A DNA stretch of 64,000 bases from Paenibacillus sp. J31TS4 (GCF_018403265.1 NZ_BOSI01000003.1:484160-548159), one strand, 5' to 3'; counted from the stretch's first letter, positions 1 through 8,356 are shown. Notes: generated by a model not told the origin, from the letters alone. Numbers and translations are program-made.

Positions 1-353
1 CCTCCGTCTACATTGAGCTTCCCAGGCATGTAAGTATCGTACCCAAAACTAAAAAAACTGGATCCCGCTCGATCGGTTACGGGTGGTTTGTTGGATACCA
101 GCTCCAGAGCATTCGGATCAAAAGACATTTCGAGATAGTATTGATAAATAGAACTGCCCCCTGGATCCAGGGTAACCGGCACATCGACTACTTCCCCCGG
201 AGCACCCGTTATACTGCCAACCTCTATGGATATCGGTGCAGAGGGAGCCGCCTCCACGCTAGAGCAGAAGGGAACCAACAGCAGGCACAAGACGAGGAAG
301 ACGGCTACCGTTTGTCTAAGCGGCCTTGTCCTGCTTTCCGCAAAATTATTCAT
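1..353 (-). CDS. Secreted cohesin-like domain protein, N-terminal part only
   Basis: The gene runs off the left edge, so only about 117 codons are visible. The start ATG (353..351) follows a GGAGG eight bases upstream. Residues 1 to about 37 form a signal peptide: a basic stretch, a Val/Leu-rich core and a small-residue cleavage area around VEAAPSA. The following residues read ISIEVGSITGAPGEVVDVPV and then a SIYQYYLEMSFDPNALELVS-type strand pattern. That pattern is typical of cohesin-type beta-sandwich domains, in which a short N-terminal strand is followed by the FDP..L motif. In the family, such domains bind dockerins on extracellular enzymes or act as anchoring modules. The C-terminal architecture, and so the real role, is unknown. 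The neighbouring response regulator reads in the same direction but has its own terminator between the two genes. Confidence 0.65.
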   Translation of the reverse strand, partial: MNNFAESRTRPLRQTVAVFLVLCLLLVPFCSSVEAAPSAPISIEVGSITGAPGEVVDVPVTLDPGGSSIYQYYLEMSFDPNALELVSNKPPVTDRAGSSFFSFGYDTYMPGKLNVDG

Positions 354-741
354 TCTATCGTCCTCCAAGAAACTCGTTATTAATCATATGGACATCGGCG
401 TTATCAGTGAACTCTGCAGGACCCGCCCCGCTCGGAGAACGGACCCAATGACTACGGCGTGTTAAGTTGTACTCAGGTGCAGCCAGCATCGGTTCCGCTC
501 GCTCTCGAGTTGCACGTTCCGGCTTCCGTTAAGAAAGACCAATTACGTCTGTGGCGAGCGGCAAATGAGATTCGGACAACCGTCCCTATTTGCCATTTTC
601 CTACATAGTTCTCCTCCTTTAGCACCAAACCACCTCTAATCCTACCGACCTATTCTCACAAAACGCTAACAAACGACACCGTTCGTCATCGCTTGACCTG
701 GATAGGCAAGAAGGGACACAGGGACTTTAGGCACGGGAAAC
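354..741. other. Intergenic stretch without a recognisable gene
   Basis: About 390 bases separate the cohesin-like gene from the terminator of the response-regulator gene. On the minus strand a strong AGGAGG at about 611 to 616 precedes an ATG that is followed at once by a stop, so it does not open a convincing reading frame. I see no RNA gene or repeat here. Confidence 0.5.
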
Positions 742-782
742 AAAAAAAAAAAGGATCCCTCCTCAGCTCGAGGATGGATCCC
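742..782 (-). terminator. Rho-independent terminator of the response-regulator gene
   Basis: An imperfect palindrome with GGATCC at both ends (753 to 782) is followed on the minus strand by a run of eleven T residues. It starts directly after the stop codon of the BTAD response-regulator gene. Confidence 0.85.
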
Positions 783-783
783 T

Positions 784-1905
784 TTACGACTTGACACTAC
801 TCCCATATAACTGCTGCAACGCTTGGGGCGGGTCTACACCCAGCTCCTCCCTAAAGCTTGTTTCCATCTTGGCATAATGGGATTGAAAGGCCGAACGGTC
901 CTGCAAACCCCTATACGCGGTTAGCGCAAGCTCATGTGCTTCCTCATCAAATGGGGCATAGCGGAGCAAGGGCAGAATCGTCTCGATCGCCTCATGGCAG
1001 TGCCCGGCTTCCAAATGCCAGTGGGCCAATCGTTTGGAGAGACTGGCAAAATAGCGGGACATTCTCTCCCGCTCCGCCTCACACCACGGATAATCCTTAT
1101 TGCCGAAAAGCGGCCCTTTGTAAAGCTGAATCGCCTTCGTCCACTCGCCAATCGTGCCAGGATTCAAGGGAGCCACATTCGCGGCGGCTTGCTCGAACGC
1201 CACGTAATCGCTGGATTCCTCGCATTCCATCCGGTAGAACCCCCGCTGGGAAGAGATCTTCACGCCAATCCCGCAGTCGCGCAGCGTCTTCTTCATCCGA
1301 TAGACGGTCGTGTGCAAATTATGATCGTTCTTCTCCGACGAGTGCACCTCCGGCCACAGACTGTCGCATAGCGTCCACTTGGAAATGTTCGTGTTCCGGT
1401 GTACCAGCAAATAAGCAAACAGTTCCTCCGCCTTAGCCTTTGGGAAGCGAATGGGCTCGAGCAGATTCGGCCGGTAGATCTCGAAGCTTCCGAAGCAGAC
1501 GATTCGGGAAGCCGCCATGGGTGCTTTTGCGGGCGTCGTCCCTCTCCTTCTCTTCCACACTCTATCCACGGTACGATGAAGCAGATCCGGTTCCACCGGC
1601 TTTAACAGATAATCCAGCGCATTCACGCGGAAAGCTTCCAGCGCATACTGGCTGTAGGCGGTCACGAAGATGACCTCGACGTCTTCCTCCAGGTCCAGCA
1701 GGCGGGAGGCCAGCTCCAGCCCGTTCATCTCCGGCATTTCGATATCCAAGAAGGCAAGATCAGGCTTGAGTGCCTCTACCTCCTTCAGCATCTCCGAAGG
1801 ATCGGTGTACGCGCCGACTACCTGTACATGGCCAAGCTCCTCTAACACCCTGGTTAACACTTTTAACGCGGGCTTTTCATCATCGACCAAGACTGCTCTT
1901 AACAT
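784..1905 (-). CDS. Response regulator with receiver, winged-helix and BTAD domains
   Basis: This 373-residue protein has a CheY-like receiver at residues 1 to 120, with the acidic pair D8/D9, phosphoacceptor D54 in LAFLDIEMPEMNG, T82 and K102. An OmpR-type winged helix follows at about 133 to 228, then a bacterial transcriptional activation domain of helical repeats at about 230 to 373. That is the layout of SARP/BTAD-type response regulators, which activate transcription after phosphorylation. The upstream in-frame ATG at 1959 is less likely than the ATG at 1905, which follows AAGGAG six bases away and begins directly with the receiver fold. No histidine kinase lies in the window, so its partner is unknown. 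Repeat R1 lies about 100 bases upstream of the start, where a leader would be. Confidence 0.85.
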   Translation of the reverse strand: MLRAVLVDDEKPALKVLTRVLEELGHVQVVGAYTDPSEMLKEVEALKPDLAFLDIEMPEMNGLELASRLLDLEEDVEVIFVTAYSQYALEAFRVNALDYLLKPVEPDLLHRTVDRVWKRRRGTTPAKAPMAASRIVCFGSFEIYRPNLLEPIRFPKAKAEELFAYLLVHRNTNISKWTLCDSLWPEVHSSEKNDHNLHTTVYRMKKTLRDCGIGVKISSQRGFYRMECEESSDYVAFEQAAANVAPLNPGTIGEWTKAIQLYKGPLFGNKDYPWCEAERERMSRYFASLSKRLAHWHLEAGHCHEAIETILPLLRYAPFDEEAHELALTAYRGLQDRSAFQSHYAKMETSFREELGVDPPQALQQLYGSSVKS

Positions 1906-2005
1906 GATGCACTCCTTCGTTGAAGGGCTGCGTTCCAGCAACCGCTTCCTAGAAACCAAGCATTTACTTTATCGGCAGCGATGCGCCTCTTGTAAAGTAG
2001 GGATA

Positions 2006-2090
2006 GCAAAAACCCCCCGACCTTTTGTGGTCGGGGGTACTTCATAGTGGGGTTGAACCCTGGATTAGCAATCCACAATTCTCTGGAGCA
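2006..2090 (-). repeat. Two-hairpin repeat R1 (tmRNA-3'-end-like element with terminator)
   Basis: Read on the minus strand, this copy has a first hairpin (AATTGTGGATT paired with AATCCAGGGTT), then a CCCCACTATGAAG segment, then a terminator stem CCCCCGACC/GGTCGGGGG followed by T residues. It is a diverged member of the family R1 to R6. It lies just after the stop of the PAF-acetylhydrolase-like gene and about 100 bases before the response-regulator start. Confidence 0.8.
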
Positions 2091-2116
2091 CACTCCTTCG
2101 GAGGTCTGTTCCTTGC

Positions 2117-3442
2117 TTACCTTCCATTCAAATTTGATCCATAAACCCGTTCGGATGTGAAACGGCCTTTGCCTTTCAGTTTAGAATCAAAAAAATTAAG
2201 TATAAGCTCATTCTCCTTTTCTATACAGAAATAGGGGTCAATAGTCGCTTTTCCACCCTGCAGCATATTTGCGAGCAGAGGGGAGAACAGCGGCAAATCG
2301 GTCAGGCTTAAATGCTTGGCGCCTTGAAAATGAACGGTGTATGCTTCCTTGAACATTTTATCCGCGTTGGAGTTTGCCGCATAAGTAGAGTTGACTCCAA
2401 GCTGGTTCCAAACATCGTCAGAATAAATGTTAAGCGTTGGCGTCAGATAGGCATTGCCGCTTGCTTCGAAATCATCAGATCCTTTATTGTAAACAAGCTC
2501 ACTAAAAAACGGGGCATCAATATTAACAACTGCTTTCACATCTTTCCGTTCTCTGCCGAGCCAAACACTTGCCGCACCGCCCATAGAGTGCCCGAACACG
2601 CCTATATTCTCTTTATTAATAAGCTGATAGACCGGGTCTTTCTCGTCCGGAGATTTTTTAAGGATAGTATCTATTACAAAATTCATGTCATCTGTCCGCA
2701 GCTTCATCCATTTTTGAATGAGCCCGTAGATCTGCTCCCTTGTGTAAATGCCCTCTTTGTTGGCATTGTCGAATTCCATCTTATAGTCCGAGTTCATTAA
2801 GGTAAAGGTCCCGTCGTCTGAAACTGTATAAAAGGAATGATAAGGATGATCAATAGAACAGACTACATACCCGTGGCTTGCAAGCTCCCTAAAAGTAGAG
2901 GCGTTGCTTGTCTTAATACCAGTGGCCCCGTGTGAGAATACCAATAGCGGATAGGTACCATCGATTTTTTCGGGATACCAATATTGTACATTAACAAACC
3001 TGTTTTTACCGGTATCGGCCAATTCCTCGATGCGGTTCTCGTCTATATATGTGTATGCTGCAGTAGCGACTTCATATTGGCCCGTAACTTTTGGCAGTTT
3101 GTGCTGCGGAAAAACAAGGGCAGGCACAAGCGCAGCGATCAGCAGTACAGTCATCATGACTGCTTTTATGACCATACGGGAGGGGCGGAAATCACGTTTA
3201 CTCTCTTTATTCCGAATAAGGGAAACGGTGCCGATCCCCGCTAAAAGGAAGAGCAGACCGGCTAGCAGCATCCACCGGAAACTCCAGACAATCGCGGTTG
3301 AACTTACGAGAATGACGAATATCAGGAACCCGGAAATTCTCAGCCAATTTCTAGCCTTTTGCTGGTATTGCTTCGTAACAATACCGAACCAAGTAAAAGC
3401 AACTTCGACTAACAACGCGATAACAACTATTAGAGTTTCCAC
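2117..3442 (-). CDS. Membrane-anchored alpha/beta hydrolase, PAF-acetylhydrolase-like
   Basis: The protein has 441 residues. Three hydrophobic segments near residues 1 to 20, 36 to 75 and 92 to 110 place the catalytic part outside the membrane. An alpha/beta-hydrolase domain follows: an oxyanion-hole motif FSHGATG at about 169 to 175, the nucleophile elbow GHSMGG with Ser286, and a late GAKHLSLTD carrying the likely catalytic His. This layout matches the platelet-activating-factor acetylhydrolase/dienelactone hydrolase group seen in Firmicutes, where substrates are usually unknown lipids or esters. The start is GTG (3442), chosen because GGAG lies eight bases upstream. The gene stands alone, with R1 directly after it acting as terminator. 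The hydrolase fold is clear and the substrate cannot be told. Confidence 0.8.
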   Translation of the reverse strand: METLIVVIALLVEVAFTWFGIVTKQYQQKARNWLRISGFLIFVILVSSTAIVWSFRWMLLAGLLFLLAGIGTVSLIRNKESKRDFRPSRMVIKAVMMTVLLIAALVPALVFPQHKLPKVTGQYEVATAAYTYIDENRIEELADTGKNRFVNVQYWYPEKIDGTYPLLVFSHGATGIKTSNASTFRELASHGYVVCSIDHPYHSFYTVSDDGTFTLMNSDYKMEFDNANKEGIYTREQIYGLIQKWMKLRTDDMNFVIDTILKKSPDEKDPVYQLINKENIGVFGHSMGGAASVWLGRERKDVKAVVNIDAPFFSELVYNKGSDDFEASGNAYLTPTLNIYSDDVWNQLGVNSTYAANSNADKMFKEAYTVHFQGAKHLSLTDLPLFSPLLANMLQGGKATIDPYFCIEKENELILNFFDSKLKGKGRFTSERVYGSNLNGR

Positions 3443-3555
3443 ACCAGTTTCTCCTTCTCTTTTTCTTGCCGTTTTTTAATGGCTTCAGCATACAAAACTA
3501 TGGATACAATTTATATAGAAAATCAATAAGCTGTATCTACAGGCAAGTAAGTTGC

Positions 3556-3589
3556 AAAAAAAGGCGGTGAGCCCTTTAGCTCACCGCCC
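3556..3589 (-). terminator. Terminator after the LytTR/DUF3021 operon
   Basis: A GGGCGGTGAGC/GCTCACCGCC stem with an AAAGG loop is followed on the minus strand by seven T residues. It lies 34 bases beyond the DUF3021 stop codon. Confidence 0.9.
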
Positions 3590-3622
3590 ATGATCGGTTC
3601 GAAGCACTGCTGCTGCAAGATC

Positions 3623-4054
3623 TTACTCTGTCTTGTCTTTCTTTAATGCCCTGAGTCCTTCGTTGATTTGGTTAGCCACTTTTTTATCGTTTTGCCAGGA
3701 GAGCAGACGTACGATCGTGTAGATGACCGCTATTTCCAATGCCAATAGGAGTGCGCTTGATATACTATTGACTAGACCAAACATAACGGCAAGGGAGATC
3801 AGCATCGCTTCTAAAGCAAAAAAATGAATGGCCACTCTTACTCGCATATTCTTCTCGCTTGTACCGAGAGAAGCATACAAGACCAATCCAATCAACGCGC
3901 TTAGGAAGGAAAACGCCATTATGATATAAATCGACTTCAAATCGAAGGCCAAATCGGGATAAAAAATCTGACGCAAAATGGTTAGAAGAATAATGATGGA
4001 TGCGAAGATGACTAAAAAATTTTGAAACACTTTTTTTACAAGTTCCTTCATCAT
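3623..4054 (-). CDS. DUF3021-type four-helix membrane protein
   Basis: This protein of about 143 residues contains four hydrophobic segments (about 12 to 32, 42 to 64, 75 to 93 and 98 to 118) and a short charged C-terminal tail ending in LKKDKTE. Its size, topology and position directly downstream of a stand-alone LytTR regulator fit the DUF3021 family. Members of that family are usually encoded beside a LytTR protein and are thought to restrain its activity at the membrane. Two consecutive ATG codons (4054 and 4051) follow AGGAAGG, and either could be used. A longer upstream reading overlaps the LytTR gene and is rejected. The gene starts 13 bases after the LytTR stop, so the two form one transcript ending at the terminator at 3556 to 3589. 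Confidence 0.75.
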   Translation of the reverse strand: MMKELVKKVFQNFLVIFASIIILLTILRQIFYPDLAFDLKSIYIIMAFSFLSALIGLVLYASLGTSEKNMRVRVAIHFFALEAMLISLAVMFGLVNSISSALLLALEIAVIYTIVRLLSWQNDKKVANQINEGLRALKKDKTE

Positions 4055-4067
4055 ATAGTCCTTCCTC

Positions 4068-4505
4068 TCACAAGCCAAGCATAGTTCTAAGCGTGGGCAC
4101 GTACTGCCTGGATATCCCGACACGCTCCCCGTTATCAAGCACTGCTTCAAACCTGCCGCTTATCGACGGATGTACAAATGAAATTTTGGCTATATTCAAT
4201 ATCGTTGACTTGGATGCACGAAAATAGTTCTTTTCTCTGCATATTTCCTCTAACTCATAAAGCTTGTACTTCACCTCAAAAACGGTGTCCTTGCAGTAAA
4301 TAAAAACTTTACCGTCAACGGCTTCGAAATAATAAATATCGCTTAGTTTAATTCGGTGAATACTATCTTCTTGGTAGCCGAGAAGAATAAGGTCTTCCGT
4401 TTTTAACGTATTTACAATTTTATATATATTGTTGTTTACCTCATGGCACCTGATGAGGATTTCCTCTTCTTGGACTCTATTAATCACTTCCACAGATACT
4501 TTCAT
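4068..4505 (-). CDS. Stand-alone LytTR-type DNA-binding regulator
   Basis: The protein has 145 residues and lacks a receiver domain. Residues about 45 to 145 form the LytTR fold: an IKLSDIYYFEAVDGKVFIYC stretch, an YKLYELEEIC helix, the FRASKSTILNIAKI segment, and a C-terminal GRFEAVLDNGERVGISRQYV strand pair. LytTR proteins bind direct repeats upstream of target promoters. Stand-alone forms paired with DUF3021 membrane proteins commonly control their own operon and neighbouring transporters. The start ATG at 4505 opens the conserved coding sequence. Repeat R2, with an unusually perfect terminator palindrome, lies about 100 bases upstream and would end or attenuate any transcript entering from further right. 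Confidence 0.88.
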   Translation of the reverse strand: MKVSVEVINRVQEEEILIRCHEVNNNIYKIVNTLKTEDLILLGYQEDSIHRIKLSDIYYFEAVDGKVFIYCKDTVFEVKYKLYELEEICREKNYFRASKSTILNIAKISFVHPSISGRFEAVLDNGERVGISRQYVPTLRTMLGL

Positions 4506-4602
4506 GGTCTCACTCGCTTTTGACGAAATTAGGGAGGTTCCTTCGTGCTAGCGGATAGGAATCACGTTGCGAGTTCAGTTTATCAAATCTTTCTTTAGGC
4601 AT

Positions 4603-4696
4603 AAAGCAAAAACCCCGACCTCTTGCGGTCGGGGTTTTTGCTTTATGGTGGAGGCGGACCATCTCTTGGCAAAACCACAATTCACCAGTGCGTGAA
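4603..4696 (-). repeat. Two-hairpin repeat R2 with an 18-bp perfect terminator palindrome
   Basis: On the minus strand the element reads GTGAATTGTGG, a loop, CGCCTCCACCAT, then a terminator. The terminator is a perfect 18-bp inverted repeat (AAAGCAAAAACCCCGACC and its complement around a six-base loop), so it can stop transcription from either side. The CGCCTCCACCAT stretch matches the tmRNA 3' end. The first hairpin is decayed in this copy. Confidence 0.85.
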
Positions 4697-4736
4697 GCTT
4701 CTATACTTCTAGAGCATTTTGACAAGTCGCATTTAG

Positions 4737-4777
4737 TTGACACAGGAAACAAAATGCTTTACGATCATATTGTTTCC
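4737..4777 (+). promoter_or_regulatory. Promoter with an overlapping palindromic operator before the MarR gene
   Basis: A TTGACA (4737 to 4742) and a TACGAT (4760 to 4765) are separated by 17 bases. An inverted repeat GGAAACAAAAT / ATATTGTTTCC (4745 to 4755 and 4767 to 4777, one mismatch) brackets the -10 box. This placement is what is expected of an autoregulatory MarR-family operator. Confidence 0.75.
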
Positions 4778-4803
4778 AAGGTAAACGATTTTGAGGTGAG
4801 CTA

Positions 4804-5280
4804 ATGGCAGTTGATGAAGAATTAAGTCGAATTTTCAATCGCGTTTCAGAAAGGCATAATTTGCTCAAAACGATGGAAGAGAAAACCTACAAATTCATGC
4901 GCGAGAATACGTTTATGGAAGTTCACTGCATCGATCTCATCGAAAACATGCAGGACCCTAACGTGTCTAAATTGGCGAAGGCCTTTCGAGTCACCAGAGG
5001 CGCGATAAGCAAGGTGACAAAGCGATTGATCGAGATTAGGGCGATCGAAAGGTACCAGAAACCTGGAAATAAAAAAGAGATCTACTTCAGGCTTACGGAC
5101 ATCGGGAGAGAGATTTACTGGGAACACGAAAAGATGCATGAAGCGAGAATCGAAAGAGATAGTGGATTCTTCAGTCCGTTAAACGAAGCCGAGAAGGATC
5201 AAATGATTCGGATGTTACACAAAATCTACGGTCAAATCGCCGAAGAGCTAAAAAAAATGGGCTTGGACAATTACGTTTGA
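4804..5280 (+). CDS. MarR-family transcriptional regulator
   Basis: The 158-residue protein has the MarR winged-helix layout. A helical dimerisation region lies at about 1 to 35. The helix-turn-helix at about 45 to 80 reads DPNVSKLAKAFRVTRGAISK, the wing at about 85 to 105 reads GNKKEIYFRLTDIGREIY, and C-terminal dimer helices follow. MarR proteins are ligand- or redox-responsive repressors that usually control adjacent genes. GAGGTGAGC precedes the ATG. The gene is first of three rightward genes (membrane protein, alpha/beta hydrolase) that look co-transcribed from the promoter at 4737, whose -10 region sits inside a palindrome this protein may bind. The ligand is unknown. Confidence 0.88.
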   Translation: MAVDEELSRIFNRVSERHNLLKTMEEKTYKFMRENTFMEVHCIDLIENMQDPNVSKLAKAFRVTRGAISKVTKRLIEIRAIERYQKPGNKKEIYFRLTDIGREIYWEHEKMHEARIERDSGFFSPLNEAEKDQMIRMLHKIYGQIAEELKKMGLDNYV

Positions 5281-5296
5281 GGAGAGGAGTTTGCAT

Positions 5297-5686
5297 TTGA
5301 GAGCGGATTCCAATCATACTGAGCCTTCTCGAGTTAGAGTATGTAGGGCGACCTACTCCATTCTCGCTTTGGTATTGTTCATATGTATCGTTGTACAGGT
5401 CTATCTGGCTGGGATGGCGTTGTTCGGCAACTCGGAAGCTTGGAAATGGCATCGAACGTTCGTTCACATGTTTGAATATTTTTCGGTTGTTCTATTTATC
5501 CTCGGTATCGTCGGGAAGCTGTCCCGGAGGATGATATGGGGGAGTCTCGGTTTATTCCTTCTTTTCAACATTCAATACTATACGGCACATGGGATCGCGG
5601 GTGCCCTTCATCCCGTTCTAGCGCTTGTGTTGTTTTGGGGAGCTCTTGCGTTGGTACGAGGCTCGTATCCATTTTTGAAGAAATAA
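5297..5686 (+). CDS. Small four-helix membrane protein (DUF6220-like)
   Basis: The protein has about 129 residues and four predicted membrane spans (about 18 to 40, 54 to 74, 78 to 94 and 101 to 121). They include the HTFVHMFEYF and YYTAHGIAGALHP stretches with conserved-looking His residues. I associate this size and His pattern with the DUF6220 group, whose function is unknown. The likely start is TTG at 5297, seven bases after GGAGAGGAG. An earlier TTG at 5291 sits too close to the ribosome binding site. The gene lies 16 bases after the MarR stop and 29 before the hydrolase start, so the three probably form one operon under MarR control. Confidence 0.7.
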   Translation: MRADSNHTEPSRVRVCRATYSILALVLFICIVVQVYLAGMALFGNSEAWKWHRTFVHMFEYFSVVLFILGIVGKLSRRMIWGSLGLFLLFNIQYYTAHGIAGALHPVLALVLFWGALALVRGSYPFLKK

Positions 5687-5715
5687 GGATGACTTCAATA
5701 CAGGAGGAAGTTAGT

Positions 5716-6531
5716 ATGGTAAGTTCGGGGTACGTAAAAACCGAAGGAGACGAACTCTATTACGAAGTGCGGGGAGAAGGAGAGCCTCTCCTCATGATTC
5801 CCGGTGGGAATGGGGACGCGGGATTTTACACATATGTTGCTGATCTTCTCGCCAACAAATACCGGGTAATCACATACGATCGCCGAGGTAATTCACGAAG
5901 CACTCGTAACGAGCCGCTTAATTTCGAGGTCAGCCAGCAGGCTCGGGATGCGGTTGCGGTATTAGAAGCAGTCGGTCATCCGTCGGCTTATGTATTCGGG
6001 AATAGCGGAGGTGCAATCTTCGCACTGGAAATGGCGGCATGGCATCCACAAGTCGTCAAAGCGATGGTTGTCCACGAACCTCCTGTCGTAAGGCTGCTGC
6101 CGGACTCCGAGAAATGGCAGAGGTTTTTTGCGAACGTTTATCAGACCTCATTCCGATTTGGTGTTCAAGCAGCCAGCTTTAGATTCAATTTATCCTTGTC
6201 TATCCCGTTTAGCGCTTTTAAGACGGTTCCGAAAGATTTTCAACAGCGGGTAACGGAAACGAACAATGAGTGGTTCTTAATCCGGCATGAGATGATCCCT
6301 AGCGTTAATTATATGCCCGATATCGAGAAGATTAGGCAAAACGGCGTAAAAATAGTCGTGGCCGCTGGCAAGATGACGTTGGATAAAAAGAAATATTACG
6401 GACGAACTGTTCCCCTCTTAGCGGAGAAACTTGGCTGCGAAATGGTTACTTTTCCGGGCCATCACCTTTCCTTTTTCGATATGCCCAGGGAATGGGCGAC
6501 CGTGTTGCGCGATATCCTTCATCGGATATAA
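5716..6531 (+). CDS. Alpha/beta-fold hydrolase
   Basis: The protein has 271 residues. The fold is recognisable from an early strand LLMIPGGNGDAGFY forming the oxyanion hole, a VITYDRRGNSRS segment, the nucleophile elbow FGNSGGAI carrying Ser, and a late FPGHHLSFFD motif carrying the catalytic His. This matches the AB hydrolase group (haloalkane dehalogenase or peroxidase-like fold) with an uncharacterised substrate. The ATG at 5716 follows AGGAGG eight bases away. An upstream in-frame ATG at 5689 has a weaker site. As last gene of the MarR operon it may act on the inducing compound, but that is inference from context only. Confidence 0.85.
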   Translation: MVSSGYVKTEGDELYYEVRGEGEPLLMIPGGNGDAGFYTYVADLLANKYRVITYDRRGNSRSTRNEPLNFEVSQQARDAVAVLEAVGHPSAYVFGNSGGAIFALEMAAWHPQVVKAMVVHEPPVVRLLPDSEKWQRFFANVYQTSFRFGVQAASFRFNLSLSIPFSAFKTVPKDFQQRVTETNNEWFLIRHEMIPSVNYMPDIEKIRQNGVKIVVAAGKMTLDKKKYYGRTVPLLAEKLGCEMVTFPGHHLSFFDMPREWATVLRDILHRI

Positions 6532-6951
6532 GGAAACATGCCCCCTTTTGATTCCTTATCTTCCATCTGTGAAGTCCGGGCCGCTGCCAAGTTGAGCAAT
6601 TCTGCTCTGTGAGACTTGTTTGCGGTAGGAGCGTCGTTTCCTCCGTATGACGGGCGGATGCCTAGCTTCCCGCTTTAAACCTGCCGTCTTGCGCAAGTAC
6701 CCGATAAGGGGGCAGCCGGTGGATGGCCATGATATGCACTTCCAGCAGTTGTTCTTGCTGTCTGCGTGCATGGATCCTCACTTGGAATACCCACTGCGTG
6801 AAACTCCCGCAGGCTCCAGGAGCCGCTTAAGTGGGTATTCCTGCGCCAAACAGCTCACGGCGCCACGGCTGGAGGAACCAAGGAAGAGTATCAAATAGGG
6901 GTTTAAGATGTCCTATCCAGCCTCCTCAGCTGTCTGCTTATTTTATTAAGC
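6532..6951. other. Gene-free stretch with one long palindrome
   Basis: The 420 bases between the hydrolase and the MscS gene contain no convincing coding region; short frames lack ribosome binding sites and family features. The only structure I see is the palindrome at 6784 to 6841. Confidence 0.5.
6784..6841. repeat. Perfect 12-bp inverted repeat with nested hairpin
   Basis: GGAATACCCACT (6784 to 6795) is perfectly complementary to AGTGGGTATTCC (6830 to 6841). Inside lies a second small hairpin (GGCTC-CAG-GAGCC). There is no T tract, so it is not an ordinary terminator. Confidence 0.7.
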
Positions 6952-8205
6952 TCATCTTATGTAATCTATTGCATTGCGTTCAATGCTATGAGCAATATCA
7001 TATCCCGTTGGATTTTGGAAAGCACGAAGCCCAAATTCAGGAGCAACAGCAAAAATATGATCAAAGATATCTGATTGTACGGATTCATATACGACCCAAT
7101 TTGTATCGTTAGTAAATGCGTAAATTTCAAGCGGTAACCCACTATCTCCAGGAGTTAACTGTCTAACAATAAGCGTCATATTCTGATGAATTTTCGGATG
7201 TTGCCTTAGATATTGCTGGATATAAAAACGGAATACGCCAATATTTGTTAGCTGTCTGCCATTTACTTTACTGGATGTATCGATGTTACGCTCCTTATTA
7301 TATTGTTTAATTTCACTTATTTTTGCCGCAATATAGTCACTCAAATAATGAATCTTATTATACTTTTCGATCATATCCTCAGAGCAGAAGCGGATACTAC
7401 CTGTATCGATAAAAATACTACGTTTAATTCTTCTACCGCCCGAAGTCTGCATACCACGCCAGTTTTTGAAAGAATCTGAAATTAAAGCATAACTAGGAAT
7501 CATCGTAATTGTCTTATCAAAATTCATAACCTTAACCGTGTTCAATGAAATATCAACAACATCACCATCAGCATTGTATTTTGGCATCTCAATCCAATCA
7601 CCTACGCGTACCATATCATTCGATGACAACTGTATTCCGGCGACTAAACCTAGTATCGAGTCTTTAAAGACTAGCATCAAAACTGCAGACAACGCACCAA
7701 GACCACTTAAAATAATGAACGGATTTTGACCAATAAGATTCGAGATTATAGTAATGCCACCAACAATAAACAGTATTATTTTTACAACCTGAATATATCC
7801 TTTTATCGGTCTAACCTTGGAAACGGGAAATGTTCGATATATAACATCAAATGCATTAAGTAACGAATTAATCACCACTAATGAAACGACAATAATATAT
7901 GTTAATGCGGCCTTCTCAATCAGGGTTTGATAAATAGAAAATATAGAACCCGCAAAGTAAACAATTGTCGCAGGAACGATATGAGATAATTTATGAAAAA
8001 CCTTATTCTCCAAAATAACATTAGCCCACGTCACCTTATTACTTGTGATAATATGGGCAATAATTCGTAGAACTACTTTTTTCGCGATCAAATTTGCTAC
8101 AATACTAATTGCCGCTATAAATAAAATCATAATAACAGTAGATAGACTACCAACGTGCTGAGGGTTTACTCCGTATCTTGTTAGCTGTTCTTGTATGAAT
8201 TCCAT
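6952..8205 (-). CDS. Mechanosensitive channel of the MscS family, YbdG-like
   Basis: The 417-residue protein has four to five membrane spans in the first 200 residues. A pore-lining helix follows, with the small-residue pattern LSGLGALSAVLMLVFKDSILGLVAG. The cytoplasmic beta domain begins at MVRVGDWIEMP and includes DGDVVDISLNTVKVMNFDKTI, MIPSYALISDSFKNWRGM and SGGRRIKRSIFID. Those last motifs match the YbdG (MscM) branch of E. coli more closely than classic MscS. Such channels open on membrane tension during osmotic downshift. The ATG at 8205 follows GGAGG five bases upstream. Residues predicted further upstream belong to repeat R3 and are rejected. The gene stands alone, 61 bases downstream of R3. 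Confidence 0.88.
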   Translation of the reverse strand: MEFIQEQLTRYGVNPQHVGSLSTVIMILFIAAISIVANLIAKKVVLRIIAHIITSNKVTWANVILENKVFHKLSHIVPATIVYFAGSIFSIYQTLIEKAALTYIIVVSLVVINSLLNAFDVIYRTFPVSKVRPIKGYIQVVKIILFIVGGITIISNLIGQNPFIILSGLGALSAVLMLVFKDSILGLVAGIQLSSNDMVRVGDWIEMPKYNADGDVVDISLNTVKVMNFDKTITMIPSYALISDSFKNWRGMQTSGGRRIKRSIFIDTGSIRFCSEDMIEKYNKIHYLSDYIAAKISEIKQYNKERNIDTSSKVNGRQLTNIGVFRFYIQQYLRQHPKIHQNMTLIVRQLTPGDSGLPLEIYAFTNDTNWVVYESVQSDIFDHIFAVAPEFGLRAFQNPTGYDIAHSIERNAIDYIR

Positions 8206-8264
8206 TGTAACCTCCAATCCATGTTGTATTTTGATTTTAACATATTTTACTTCGTGATTTAGAA

Positions 8265-8356
8265 AACAAACAAAAACCCCGGCCTGTTGCGGTCGGGGCC
8301 TCTTCATGTGGAGGCGAGCCGTGGATGGACAAATCCACAATCCGTCGCAGCGTGAA
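8265..8356 (-). repeat. Two-hairpin repeat R3
   Basis: On the minus strand the first hairpin has a perfect GTGGAT/ATCCAC core, followed by CTCGCCTCCACATGAAG and a terminator stem of CCCCGACC/GGCCGGGG type with a T-rich tail. The tmRNA-like CCACCA has lost bases and reads CCACA. It lies about 60 bases upstream of the MscS start. Confidence 0.82.

Noticed and set aside
4510..4752. 80-codon frame over repeat R2
   Set aside because: It simply reads through the repeat hairpins. The same applies to the N-terminal extensions predicted over R3 and R5.
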